The notes: generated by a model not told the origin, from the letters alone. DNA of 60,000 nt from Cristatella mucedo (GCA_009760855.2 WPIO01000006.1:9466001-9526000), one strand, 5' to 3'; shown: positions 45,473 through 57,333, counted from the stretch's first letter. Numbers and translations: made by a program.

Positions 45473-45658
45473 TAGCGGTTCTCAACCTATGGGTCGCGAC
45501 CCCTTTGGGGCGTCGAACAGCGTTCACAGGGGTTGCCTGAGACCATCGGAAAACACGCGTTTCCACATTTTGCATAGAATAATTTTATGCTTGGGGGTCG
45601 CCACAACATGAGGAACTGTATTAAAGGGTCACGGCATTAGGAAGGTTGAGAACCACTG
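45473..45658. mobile_element. SPIN-family non-autonomous hAT transposon (MITE)
   Basis: 186-base element with hAT terminal inverted repeats: left TAGCGGTTCTCAACC, right end complement CAGTGGTTCTCAACC. Exact 8-base target duplications GCCTGGGC lie at 45465-45472 and 45659-45666, and 8 bases is the hAT hallmark. Subterminal blocks (GGGTCGCGACCCCTTTGGGG at the left; GGGGGTCGCCACAACATGAG and GAACTGTATTAAAGGGTCAC at the right) match my memory of SPIN. SPIN is a hAT family spread horizontally among diverse animals. No transposase is encoded, so it was mobilised in trans. Family assignment is from memory of the consensus, not a search. Confidence 0.85.
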
Positions 45659-45666
45659 GCCTGGGC

Positions 45667-46793
45667 AATGGCTACCTGGAGGCGGTGAGCTGCCCCTTCA
45701 CCAGCATGGCTGCAGCTATTTCGCTTTTGGTTTGTTTGCCTCAGTCGCCGCGAAGCAGCCTATCCTGCGGATGGCGTAAAGTAATTGCACTCGCGTAATT
45801 GAGCCTGCAGCAGTAATTCGCGTAGCGGGAAGCCGGGAGCCACCGGTAGGTGTCGCCGAGCAGCTGCCAGAGTTGCTGCATCGACACAGCCACCTTATCA
45901 TGAGTCAGCGTAAGGTAAGCGAAACTTCCATTCACGTGCTGCCCAATGCTATGGGGGAGGGGCTGCTTGATTCCGAGACAGTTCGTGTGCTATTATTATG
46001 CAATTAGCTTGCGTTCGCGGGCTGTAAGGGTGCGGCGCACTTCGTGGGAATGCATCTATAGTCGCCCCATTACTTTCATTCACTCGCCGCCGAGAATGAC
46101 GTCAACCGCATGGCGATTCGGTGATAAGCGGCCGAACAAATAAAGGGTCGCCTGCTATCATTGGCCAGTCGGTATTTCATTGTGCAATCGATTGTGCAAT
46201 CGATTGTGTAACCCCCAAGGAGGGATTTCAGTAAATGCCTTTAGGACGATGAGACCCGATGTAACGACTGACTGGTTGAAATTTCAGTTCTAGCGCCGAG
46301 GTATACTTACAAACGGGATGCTTAGCCTTCACGTCCGGGCAGAACTTGGCCGAAAGGGCAGAGCTCTCTCAATGGTGCTAATCTCGGGCGACTCGCGAGC
46401 GACGAACGCCGGCGACGCTTGAACCGCGTATCGTGGCCAGCGACTTGCGGTGCACGCGCAGGCATGCTGACAGTACAGCGGAAGCATAGCAGCGACTAGG
46501 AGCGCCCCGTACCTTAGCATGACATCGTAAATCCATATCCAGAACGTGGACAAGTCTGTTTCGTTCGACGGCGCCCATGACGTGCACCAGCGGTTCCGTG
46601 CACTGGCTGGTGAGGTGGCGCGACAAACTCCTTCGCTAGCGAGCGAAAACGAATACCTTGCTTGCTCCGAGCCTGGGGCTACCACCTGTTTTCACTTTGG
46701 CAATTGATCTCGCGCGGACCCCCGTCCACGCGTCTTGGCGCTCGTTTGACGCCTAGGCGATTTTGCCCTGCTCAAATCTCAAGTCTCAAAATA
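45667..46793. other. unassigned unique sequence
   Basis: Includes a short tandem ATTGTGCAATCG near 46180-46210. GC-richer from 45,730 to 46,930. Overlapping minus frames at 46,329-46,685 have no recognised motif. Confidence 0.4.
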
Positions 46794-47024
46794 ATGGATG
46801 TACTTCGACATTTGAACTCTTTAGTCGTTTATCCAGTCACTAGGTCTTCTGCCGCAGGTTCTGCCAACCCCACCGATCCGCCAAAACTTGCTCGCTCCCA
46901 GGTAGCCTCTTTACTTGCTCGTTTGTAGGACGCACAGTTCTTCCACCGCAAGCGGCTGCCCCGTCATCAAAATCGAGGCAAACGCCTTTTCGAAATCAAA
47001 GAGTCGGAACTGGTCAGTCGTGCT
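46794..47024 (+). CDS. candidate 5' coding region, unknown protein, possible 27-base intron
   Basis: ATG at 46794 in good context (A at -3, G at +4) starts MDVLRHLNSLVVYPVTRSSA...LARSQ. At 46902 a GT donor-like CAG|GTAGCC follows. The pyrimidine-rich TTTACTTGCTCGTTTGTAG ends at 46928, then the same frame continues DAQFFHRKRLPRHQNRGKRL FEIKESELVSRA to a GTGAGT donor at 47025. Without splicing the frame is broken by the TAG at 46926-46928. A 27-base intron would be unusually short for animals, so either this is a pseudogene-like stop or two exons meet by chance. The second half looks more coding-like than the first. Family unknown. Confidence 0.25.
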
Positions 47025-47331
47025 GTGAGTTTAGGTGCAGACTGGAGCCAAAATTAATAAAATAACTTAAAAATTGAGAGGAAGATAAGTCTAGCCGGCG
47101 AGGCTCTGACGTGATTCAAATGGCACTTGTCCGATCATGTCCAGCACGGCTTGTGCAGCGGTCGAGTTTCACCCAGAGAGCACATTACCGGCTCCGAAAC
47201 TTCTCCTCCCCGCCCTTTGCTGCTGTTTCTATTTATTCTGAACCTCCTGGAAAACGTGATACGGGCTCATGGCATCGGCTATCATCTCTATAATACGACG
47301 CCTGGCTGCACCTGACATTTAAGCCACGGGA

Positions 47332-47828
47332 AACGTTATGGCTTCAGCCTACCTATCAGATCTTCTCCCCCACCAGGCTAAGCGTCGTACCACCCACTTT
47401 TCCGGATCTAATCGTTTACCCTCACCTCGCAAAAACCTCAAATCCTTTGGAGACCATATCTTCCAAAAGCCTGGAACTCACTGCCGACTGGTCACCACAT
47501 CCCCTGACTTGATGACATTTAAAAAAAAAATAAAAACGCACCTATTTATCACAGTGGTGTGTTATCACATTAGTAGTCACCACAAAATTTAGTGGGTACA
47601 TGTGATTCGTCCTTGTGTGCTTATACGTGCTGACACTGTACATGCTGCCACTAACCACATTTGCACGCTGACCCGTGCATGTCACCTCTAACCATGTTGT
47701 GCTTGTTGTGATTGAGCGTATTACCACCAACGATTCGATCATTCTACCATTTGAGCAAATTTTAAATGCCTACAAAGAGATTAAGTTCTTTGAGGGTGCT
47801 AAAATAAATTGTTATTATTATTATTAGT
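47332..47828 (+). mobile_element. LINE-A 3' end
   Basis: 5'-truncated copy from MASAYLSDLLPHQAKRRTTH through PDLMTFKKKIKTHLF to the 3' untranslated region and ATTGTTATTATTATTATTAG tail. A duplicated stretch around 47555-47590 disturbs the end of the frame. Confidence 0.8.
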
Positions 47829-48234
47829 CAGATGAAGTGACTAAATAACCGAATGCGTGCCTTGCAGACATTCAATACGGGACGTCAAACAATTTCCCAT
47901 TCGTGGACTGACTGCTTGACGTTTTAAGTTTTCATTCACAAGACCGCTTTCACAGCGAGTCGTCTTGTTCAATGCCTGTGCAAGACTAGGGACCTACTAA
48001 CGCAATGGCTGGCTACGCATTTTACTTGCTCCTTGATAGCACTTGATGATCTTGTTATTGCTCGTCTAAGCATGACACCTTTCCTAAAATTAGCTGCTAG
48101 CAAGTGCGATCCTTGTAACGAGATGTAATGCTCCTGAATAGAGACTCGCTACTCTTAGCGCTTTTTACATGAGATTTATTATCATTGTCATCATTTGACT
48201 GAACTAATGGAATTCATTTTTGGCGGGCCACCAT
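47829..48234. other. unassigned sequence with a decayed tail
   Basis: GCTCCTGAATAGAGACTCGC and GCGCTTTTTACATGAGATTT at 48129-48178 look like a SINE-1/LINE-A terminal stem-loop relic. The rest is unique. Confidence 0.45.
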
Positions 48235-48700
48235 AAAGCCGTTACGCCTTTACAGCTGGAGATGAATATGGCTAACGGTTGGTTAATTTGACAACTAAGT
48301 TTCAGCGATATATCTCTTTGCCTGCCAAACCTTCGATGGCTCCCCGTTGGTCAACCGATGCAGAACAAAGATTTTTACACAACCCACGAGGCCTACCGTG
48401 GTTTTGTTTCCTCACATCTAGCTGAGCTACACCATCAGTATAAACCTACTCCAGCCCTCCATGTTCTCGCAGGACAATAAATCAGCTACTTTGCTCTCCC
48501 GTATAGCGACTGCTGGCGAAAAATTCTTTTGCCTCTTCGGACCTAGACTACGGAACTCTCTTCCAAAACTCTTATGCGCAAATTCCTTTCTCCTTCTGGC
48601 CACCCTGGGCTCCCAATCTTTTTCAGCCGTCCCGTGCTGTTACTGATTGGAGATTTAATGAGACTCGCTACCTTGGCTGCCTCTTCTGACTCCGGTCTGC
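48235..48700 (+). mobile_element. LINE-B RT C-terminal relic
   Basis: Degraded RT end in shifting frames: LRLYSWR (LQL...), NRCRTKIFTQPTRP, and FFCLFGPRLRNSLPK. The last fits the VGDRSF..AxPRLWNSLP segment of the family. Confidence 0.55.
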
Positions 48701-48914
48701 TTCTTTCTTTTAAATTAATATTAATTGTAATCAAAACAAACTTAGGCTACAGAAACATCTCCCAGCGTAGAGCCAGTTTAGTCTGTGCAGAGCTCTGTAA
48801 TGTTACAGGCGGCGATACACGCATGCTGACCGGTAACCCTTGACTTCCGGCAGCCGCGCCGCCTGCATTTATTAGACGTGCCTAAGGAGTTACCATCGAA
48901 CGCTAACTCTTTTA

Positions 48915-51384
48915 TTGCTATTGCTAAAGTCGGTCTAAAATCTAAAATTTCTCCTACGGCTAAAATCGATGTCGCTGTTGGGGACCCTGAGGCAAGTCGT
49001 ACAGTTTGTCGAGCGACGAAACTTTAAAAGCATTGACCAGGACAACTCATTGAAGTCTGTCAGTGTGGCAGGTCTTCTTGATTTGCACCCTGTCCCGACC
49101 GACAGCCTCGATACCTTCACTGATGCAATAAACATGACACTTAGAAACGCCCTACGAGCACGCTTACATACATTCTGTCCAGCTACAGAGTCACAGAGAT
49201 TCCTTTCAATTTCCCAAAACTTCAAAAGATGCACCGTGCTAAGCGCAGGCTTGAACTCCGCTTTAAGGAGTCTGGGTCTGATGAAGATCTAGTCAGTTTC
49301 AAAGACTTCCTTCAAGTCCACACTCGGAAGCTTAGAAAATCCAGGACTGTTTTCACTCTAAAACGGAAGTCTTGCGAGTCAGACTCAAAACAGATTTATA
49401 AGACGGTAAAAAATTTACTGGTCAAAACTGAGAGGTCTCGCTGCCCAGATTTTAAAGGCTTTGCCAAAGAGTTTTCAGCTTTCTTCATGAAATAATGGTG
49501 CACATTCGTGCCTCCGTAAAGCTCCTTTTGTCTAAAGCAATTGCTGAATTTCAACTAGTGACTTTATTTGAAGGATTTTCTGAAGTTTCTTCGTGCGATG
49601 TGGCTATCTTTATGGGGTCTAAAAGTAAAGAAGAGTTGAAGAAGAAAAAGAGTAAAAATGCTCGTCTCCTGAAGACCCTGTACCACCATCCCTGTGGTCT
49701 TCACTGGCAGACATTCTTAGCCCAGCCTTAAATCGAAATTCTTAATGCTTCTCTGGAAAAAGGGGTTGCACCCAAGTCCTTCAAATTATCCATCGTTAGA
49801 CCGATACTTAAACAGCCTGGATTAGATACTGAAATGTTTGCAAACTATGGGCCTGTTTCAGTCCTTATTTTTGTTAAAGATTCTTGAAAAAATTGTCGCT
49901 CAGCAACTGGTAGCTCACACTGAAAAGGATGAAATTTCTGAGAAACATTGTTCCAAGCGGCAGAATGTAGTCTAAATTGTCGTCGCGAGCGGCACAGCAC
50001 GCTAGCCGACGAGGAACACCACCGGTTTATTTCCTTCACACACTCAGCCGGCGGAAGCGCTACTCCTGCCCGCAGACATTCGCTCGCTTCTCTCGCCTGC
50101 GGTACCGGAACGCTGCGCTCTCATTCGTTGGCGCCGTTGCCAACGCCTAGCTGCGCTCCGATTGGCTAGCCGGTGGTCGGGAGGGCCACCCTGCCTAGTA
50201 CTGGCAGACAGCCACATTTAGGTGCTGTCGCAGACTGCAGTATACATAAACAAAACCACACAGAACTCCACTGAAACTACTCTCCTCCATGTAATCTATG
50301 ACATCCTATGCAGCAACGATGACGGGAATGTCGCCGCCCTAGCGCTGCTAGATCTATCAGCTGCTTTTGATACTCTTGATTACGATATCCTACTAGAATG
50401 ATTAAGAACGCTCGGTTTGGGAGATGAGGTGTTGGCGCGGTTTAAATTGCACGTGTTCGAAGGTGATCAATCCGTGTCGTGTGAGGGTCAGGTCTCACCC
50501 ACCAGACCAGTCACCCGTGGATTTCCTCAAGGGTTAGTAGTCGGTCCTTGAGTGTTCTCCATTAAGACTCAACCTCTCGGAAAAGTGATTCGGGCCAATG
50601 GAGTAAGCTATCACTTTTATGCTGACGATACACATCTATGTTTGTCGTTTAACCAGTCGGAATCTGCTACAGTGAATGGTAAACTGAATTATTACCTTGC
50701 AGACATTCGATCCTAGATGATGGCAAATTTCTTTAAAGTAAATGACTATAAAACGGCACTGCTACTCATAGCACACCTCAAACGTGTGGCTGGACTAGAA
50801 GGCTTTGCTTTTCTAACAGGTGATGCTGTTGTGCGACCATCACGCTGCACTCAGAATTTAGGTGTCATCTGCAGCAGCAGCCTACATTTTGAAAATCTCG
50901 TTAAGAGGGTGCTTCCACAGCTAGCCATTACGTGCAATCTCGATCTAAGATTTGTTACTGCCTTCCACGGCAACTTTCAAAATATTTAAATATCTTCCTC
51001 GTTCTGTCTCGGCTTGATTATTGTAATTCGCTTTTGGCTGAGCTACCAAAAAAAGCCACTAGGCCGCTGCAGCTGGCGATGAATATGGCTGCAGGGCTAA
51101 TTTGCAAATCCCTGAGGTTTGACCATGTGTCTCCTTTGCTGAAAGAGTTTGGACAGCTGCCGCTTGATCAACGGATACAGATCAAAGTTCTCACGCTAAT
51201 CCACAAGGCCCGCCACGGCTGGGCGACTTCATACCTATCTGAACCTTCTCGTGCCCTCAAGTCCTATATAGACGATAAAATAAATTAGCTGTTCTATTGC
51301 TCCACCTTAAGACCGTTAGCGACAGAAGCTTTCGCTCTGCATGACATAGACTGCGGAACACACTTACAAAATTCTTTCAAAAAG
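48915..51384 (+). mobile_element. LINE-B, longest copy, inactivated
   Basis: Starts in the region between endonuclease and RT: NFKSIDQDN, DSLDTFTDAINMTLRNALRA, then AKRRLELRFKESGSDEDLVS. The RT follows: EILNASLEKGVAPKSFKLSI, NYGPVSVL, LLDLSAAFDTLDYDILLE (motif A), FPQGLVVGP (motif B), SYHFYADDTHLCL (motif C, YADD intact near 50,620), NLGVICSSSL, LSRLDYCNSLLAELP and the C-terminal TVSDRSFRSA remnant near 51,310. Several stop codons and frame changes kill the frame. A foreign GC-rich segment interrupts it at about 49,951-50,250. It ends abruptly where LINE-A begins at 51,385. Confidence 0.8.
49951..50250. other. GC-rich insertion inside LINE-B
   Basis: LINE-B coding sequence stops after KDEISEKHC and resumes at NKTTQNSTETTLLHV. 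The ~300 bases between are GC- and CpG-rich, unlike the AT-balanced LINE, with no RT residues. Not related to any other repeat in the window by eye. Borders are uncertain by ~20 bases and no target duplication was identified. Confidence 0.55.
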
Positions 51385-52987
51385 GCTGTTGTCAGGCTAC
51401 CACTCAAGAAAGCAATACTAGACCGAGAGAACTTGAACAACTTCTGCCCAGTCTCTTTTCTACCGTTCCTATCAAAGACACTGAAACGAGTCGTGGCAGA
51501 CCAGGTGAACCCATATTAATAAAACTTCAATTGTTGCAAGTAAGTTCCAGTCTGGTTTTAGAGCCAACAACTCCACAGATTAAGCATAGCTTCGGATGTA
51601 TAACGATATACTTAGGAATGCAGACTTAGGTAGAGTATCTTTGCTTGTTTGGCTCTATCTTTCGGCAGCTTTTGATACTATCGATCACCAAGTCCTTCTT
51701 GAGCGCCTCTCATCTCGCCTGGGCATCACTGACAGTACATTGCAACGGTTCAGAGCCTATCTTAGTGGAAGACTTCAGAGTATTGATTGGAATGGACAAA
51801 GACCACATGAGGAACCTCTGAAATATGGGGTACCTTAGGGCTCTATGCTTGATTTCTTTCTTTTCGTGGTTTATACCCTCCCTCTTGCCTGCGCGATTGC
51901 CAAGCAAAATCTAGGCTTTCACTTTCATGCAGATGAAACTCAGTTGTACCTTTGCTTTAATCCCTCCCAGCCCTCCAGTATGTCGAATTCTCTTAACTCC
52001 TTTAGTGCATGTATTGATGACATACGTACATGAATGGCAGCAAACTTTCTTAAATTGAATTATACAACTAACTTAATGGTTATGGCCCCACCAAGTGTGA
52101 TTCAGAAATTGGAAATGCTAACGCTCAAACTCGGCTCTGCTAGCATATCTCCTGTTGAATCTGCACAAAATCTAGGTGTCATGTTCTAAAGTGACCTTTC
52201 ATTAGACGATATTCATCAGCTCCACAGTCAAGTCTGCATACTTTCAGCTACATAACATTGCTAAAATTTGGGCTTGTTCAGACAGGAATACCACAATTAA
52301 GTTAGTCCATGCATTTGCGATATTCCGTCTCGACCTCTGTAAATCACTGCTTGCTGGCCTACCGGCCTGTGCTCATGCAGCTGGTGCAAAACCCTGCAGC
52401 TAGGTTTGTCTCTCGTGAGAGTCGCAGTTGCCATATCACATCACTTCTCGTCGACCAGCACTGGCTCCTAGTCAAGCAACGCATCGATTTCAAGGTTTTG
52501 TCACTCACTTTTAGGGCCCTTCATTCTTTGGCTTCAGCCTACCTATCAGGTCTACGGCCACAACAGGCTAAGCACCTTACAACCCGCTTTTCGGAATCTG
52601 ACTGTTTACCCACACCTCGTACTAATCTCAAATCCTTTGGAGACCGTGCATTTAGTTCGTATGCTCCTAAAGCCCGTAGCTCACTCCGGAATTGCGTCAC
52701 GACATCCCGTGACTTGACCACATTTAAAAAGAAACTAAAAACGCATCTATTTATCGCAGCATTTATGGGTCCCGTGATTCGTCCTTTACGTGCTTATGAG
52801 TGCTGATACTGTGCATGCTGCCACTAGCAAAATTTGCATGCTGACCTACACTCCTGACTATGGTATGCTTGTTGTTTATTGAGCAAGCTACCACTGACCA
52901 TTCAATCGCTTCCTTCGTAGAAAATGTAAAGTGAGTAGAAAGAGATTGATCTATATGAGGGTGCTATATCAGATTAGATATTATTAT
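51385..52987 (+). mobile_element. LINE-A, longest copy, inactivated
   Basis: Begins with RLPLKKAILDRENLNNFCPV, then LYLSAAFDTIDHQVLLERLS (motif A), PLKYGVP and a stop (motif B), GFHFHADETQLYL (motif C, with YADD changed to HADE), and LVQNPAARFVSRESRSCHIT through SFGDRAFSSYAPKARSSLR and TFKKKLKTHLF. The 3' untranslated region and an AT-rich tail follow. Multiple stops and frameshifts. It directly abuts the end of LINE-B, which suggests insertion into or replacement of LINE-B's 3' part. Confidence 0.8.
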
Positions 52988-53009
52988 ATATCGATATTAT
53001 TATTTTTAG

Positions 53010-53285
53010 TAATTCTTACGCAACGACAACTAATCTCTTGCTGCCCACTATGGAACATAATTTCCAGCGGCCATGAGCTGCTACTTCCAAACTACTTGCT
53101 ACCTCAACTTCTCTCCCGACTCAGCTATGCTTCTCTCTTTCTCTTTGTCGAGTGAGAGAATCTCTGATGGCTACCGAATGCGTACCTGAAAGCTTTTTAC
53201 GCTTTGAGTTTGCTATATGTAACAGACCCACGTAGTCTTTGTAGCTATGTGAAGTTACAGATGAAGATGCTTTACATGGCTTTAC
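53010..53285 (+). mobile_element. LINE-B 3' end
   Basis: Abuts the LINE-A tail. Starts TTCTTACGCAACGACAACTA, then GAGCTGCTACTTCCAAACTA, TCTTTGTCGAGTGAGAGAAT, and ends GATGCTTTACATGGCTTTAC. Confidence 0.75.
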
Positions 53286-53919
53286 ACTAGACCGCATATT
53301 CGATGGCATAGCTTGTGGTATTCTAAGAGCTCGAGTGAGGAGTTAGCAGGTTTTCTGGCAATATCATCTAATCATTAGAAACGATTACAGAATATAAAGC
53401 ATCGGAGGTTACGGGAGACCAGAAACAATTTATTTTGGTGTGTAGCAGAAACATTTAAACACGAACGCGGCTTACACGTACCGAACTCAATAGACAGCCT
53501 CTCAGAAATTTCTCGCTAGCCTTTAAAGCTCTAACTTCAGGAGCAAAATTCATCTGTTTCTCACTGCCTTCCGGTAAAGTTTTACGTCATTCATGACAAG
53601 CCAGCTACATTAGTTGTAACCCAAGTAACAATATTTGACAAGCATTGTGCCCGGTCAATTGCTAAGGTACTGCGGAAAATAGCTGGCAGCCGGAAAATAG
53701 CTGGCAGCCAAGTCTTACTTTATAGAAGTCTATCATTTAGTAAATAATTTGAAATATGAGAAAATAACTCGCAACTTCTGTCATGGTCAACTAAAGCCTT
53801 AGACTTAACCTTAATGTTATTGATAGTCCATGCGCGATTGACGCATTCCAATTTATAATTTGAAGACAGTTGTGAAATTGTTGAAAATTTGTAGTTGAAT
53901 CTCCAGATATTCCAATAAT
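53286..53919. other. unassigned AT-rich sequence
   Basis: Contains a 17-base tandem duplication (GAAAATAGCTGGCAGCC, about 53675-53710). No gene supported. Confidence 0.45.
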
Positions 53920-54760
53920 AATAATAATGATGAATGTATTTTCATAGTAGCCCAAGGGAAATAAATATTTTTCCAGGCACCATGCATATGCTTGATAGAG
54001 TGGAAGCATGTCAAATCTTCAGTAGTAATAACATGCACAGGGACAGAGCACGTACAGAAACGCAAAGAAAAACCCACACAGACGGAGGAAATGCTGTGAG
54101 AAGCAGGTGTGTTTTAGCTTCTTTGGAAACGTCTTGAAGCCAGGAGATATCGTGACGGTAGTCTCGGGTGAGTAGCAAGCAGTAGGAATGCATGAACTGA
54201 AGGCACGCTCTCCACAGGATTTCATTCTTGCTAGAGGCACCACTAAATGAATAGAGTCCGACGAGCGGGTGGTACTGTACGAAGCCGAAAAAGGAAGCAT
54301 TTCGGAGAAGTAGGCCACAGCAAGAAAATCATAGAATCTATGGAGATGGAATCTGCGACGATCGAATCTAAAAGTCAGTGGCAGAACTTTGAATTCGATG
54401 CGCTGCCTGATGGCTAGCCGGTGAAGGTCGCAGAAAAGTGGTGTGATATTGTGGTATTTACGACGTTCACGACAGCCAAGCCCAGCCGCAGAGCTTTGCA
54501 CCGAATGTAAGCCTGTTATTGCTGGAGGGGGCATGAAGTCCTGTAAGTAATGAGCCTCGGTAGGCTGCACAGACGCATGGACCAGCTTTGCCGTGGTATC
54601 CTTATCTAAAACAAGGCAGCACCGAATGGTCACTGGCTTTTTATTGCTTGGTGGGTTAGGTAAGCCATCTTGATACAGTAATGAGTGGGAAACAGCATTA
54701 ATATATCTGTCCTCTGCAGGTGGTCTATTGAACATACTCTTTGAACGACGTACTTTACCC
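53920..54760 (-). mobile_element. LINE-D copy, RT C terminus
   Basis: Minus strand, open for 238 codons with a tail of ATCATTATTATTATTATTGG at the left. Readable motifs: LHSVQSSAAGLGCRERRKYH, NITPLFCDLHRLAIRQRIEF, KVLPLTFRF, MKSCGERAFSSCIPTACYSP and FKTFPKKLKHTCF. This is the RT C-terminal order of CR1/L2 elements but clearly diverged from LINE-A, LINE-B and LINE-C. It has an insertion between LTFRF and LAVAYFSEML. No catalytic motif is included. Confidence 0.7.
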
Positions 54761-55214
54761 GTGGCTTTGCTATGGGTTAATTTCCATGCAAGCTTTGAAA
54801 TTGATCAGCAGGTCGACAATTCTGAAAATAGGTTCCATTAGCGTGAGAGAGTCATCTCAAAAAGCAAATATTTTCTAATTTTTTAGTTGGCCTTGGGTGA
54901 GATCTCTATAAGCACTTGTAGGCATTGTACCAAGTACATTGCATGGACCCGATGACATACGCAGTAATATAACATCCCCCCCCGACACGGCAAGGCTTCG
55001 GATGCCGTCATATACGTCACAAAAGCTCCTACTAAATCCTGAGTCGCAAGGAGTCTGAGCAGACTGGTGGTTCATCGCAAAGGCAAGACACCTGATATTG
55101 AGCGCAAAAGCCCACACATTCTTGCTTGCGTGCGGTAATAACACGTTCTATCAGCTTTCTTTCTGTGTACCAGCTGGAACCCAGGCCGGTTGTCGATATT
55201 GGCACTCACGCCGG
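54761..55214. other. unassigned sequence
   Basis: Nothing recognised. A C9 run occurs near 54977. Confidence 0.45.
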
Positions 55215-55492
55215 AGCTTTGTGCATGCTCCTAAAGCCTGGAATTAACTTCCAACTGTTGTCATGACATCCTGCTGAAATGTCGACATTTAACAGACGCT
55301 AGAAATGTACCAGTTCTTCAAAGCATTTGCTGGGTCCGTATGGATCGTCCTGTGTGTGCTTATGCATGCTGTCATTGCACACTTGATCAGTAACCATACT
55401 GACAGGCTTTGTGTACAGCATATTTAAAAAGAGTAGAAAGGAAGTTAGTTCTCTTGAGAGTGTTGTGCAAACGCATTATTTATTATAATTAA
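55215..55492 (+). mobile_element. LINE-A 3' end, old relic
   Basis: TTTGTGCATGCTCCTAAAGC then CTGGAATTAACTTCC (KAWNSLP), GCTGGGTCCGTATGGATCGT, a diverged 3' untranslated region, GAAGTTAGTTCTCTTGAGAG and ATTATTTATTATAATTAATA tail. Confidence 0.65.
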
Positions 55493-57117
55493 TACTTTAA
55501 AGAGCCTTGGTAAATTCTAGTGCTATCTTGAGATGGTTAAGCATTCGAAGTCGTTAACAGAAAATCATCTAGTCGCAAAGCCGCTAACCCTTGCTTTAGC
55601 AGGCCAGATTTCTTCAGAGTAAACCTTTAGCAGCTATTAACCAGCTATACAATTCGCTCTAAACGTTTCAGTTTGCTTTTTAATAGCTCCTGCCAACTCA
55701 TATGTCCATTGTATAGTCAATTAAGCCCCGGGAGCATTCAGCTTTGTCGAGTTTTAATGCACTGAACCTGTTCACGAACCGTGGGTAAGTAAGTAGTCCA
55801 CGGAGGCCGTCTGAGGGCGGAAAAAAGAGTCAAGTCGGGGGAGGGGAGGGACGGGTGGGAGCGCTCAAGCTCCCTGTGGATCTGGTCGCAGCGAAGCGAA
55901 GCTGGACAGCCCCAGCCACATTACAAGCGCTCCAGCTTCATCATTATCCATAAACAATCCCACAGAAAAAGGCCCTTTGACAGACAGCCCGGCAGCTCAA
56001 TGCAGTCTTCAGTGCGTAACAGGAATTCCTGGGGGGAAGCTACCGCTGCCGACATGTCGTCACGCCTCCAACCGGATTCGCACGACGCGTCCACCCAGCG
56101 CGAGCTCGCCGGCGGTGCACGAGCGCGTGGTCATGTGACCACACTACAGTCCGCCCCAAGCGACTCTGCCAGTCGGCGGGCCTTCGCGGAAGCTATTTTC
56201 TGCTCTCTTCCTTCCTGCTTAGCAGCAGCCAGCACGCCGCCAACGACTATCCAACAGCAGCGGTATCTTAGCCCACCCGCCCGCGTCCGACACAACTGAG
56301 ATTATCGCTCCCCGTACGGGGGGCTTCATCCTTCTCTGCGACGCACCGCTACAATTCCGCCAGGCTTGGAGAGGCGCTCTGGAGGCTAGCCGGGCGGTTG
56401 CACGGAATAAAGGCTTTTTTTTTACAGAGGAGCTACAATTTCTCTTAGATGAAGTTTGGAGGACGCTAGATGGGGAGCCATCATTCCCACTTACGCGGAT
56501 AATTACATTATTTAGACTTACAGAGGCTGTAAACTGTTTTTAAGACCTGTCTAACGAGGCCTTCCGAGTGGCGCGTCTTCGGCGAGCACCTGCCGGCTTT
56601 TCAAAGTGGGGTGCGTACATTCGCAGGCGGAGCTTCAGGCTCACCCAAAAAGGGTATTAATACTTTAAGGGAGATGCTGCAGAGTCCTCCTGAGCGGCGC
56701 ACCGAAAAGAACGCTTCCGGTTGCTTCTTCAGAGAGAGAGGCATCTGGTGTGCTAAGATGAAATTAAGTAGCCCACCCAAGCGTAGCTTCAGGCTCAACA
56801 AGTGGGCGTAACGAGTTCTCTTCGTGCGTCTTCTTAAAAGGCTTCGGGCGGCGCTATTTCGATGCAGATGTTGAGGCTTTAATCGAGTAGGGTGTAGGCA
56901 CCTACTTGATGGGCCGAAAAGTCAATCTTATCGGTCGGCGCTTCCTCGGCGGGAAGAGTAGGAACTCGCTTCAAGAAAAGGCTTCTTCCTTTCTTTTGAA
57001 ACTATTTCTTTTGAAACTGCTACACGTGCTTACGGAGGAGAGGCTAGCCAGGCAAGCTACGCTGTGCTCGTCGATGCGAAGATTCGTGGTCTGTCCGTCC
57101 GCAGATCTGCCCCCCAT
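55493..57117. other. unassigned unique sequence
   Basis: GC- and CpG-richer between about 55,800 and 56,340. Two related 20-base words (GGAGCTTCAGGCTCACCCAA and GTAGCTTCAGGCTCAACAAG) at 56,629 and 56,783 hint at an old local duplication. No exon supported. Confidence 0.45.
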
Positions 57118-57333
57118 TGGTCTAGATGCTACTCACTACCTCAACTGCTCTCCTAACTCTGCTATGCTTCCCACTTTCTCTTTGTTGCGTGAGACGAAGT
57201 CTTTTGGCTACCGAATGCGTACCGAAAGCCGCTCAGGCTGTGAGTGCGCTATACAAAACTCTCCTGCGTAACACCCACTTGGTCATTATGACTTTGTGGA
57301 GTCACTGACGGAGATACATTACATTACATAGAT
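57118..57333 (+). mobile_element. LINE-B 3' end
   Basis: Nearly identical to the 5060-5359 copy over its length, ending GATACATTACATTACATAGA. High similarity between copies 52 kb apart indicates recent activity. Confidence 0.85.
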
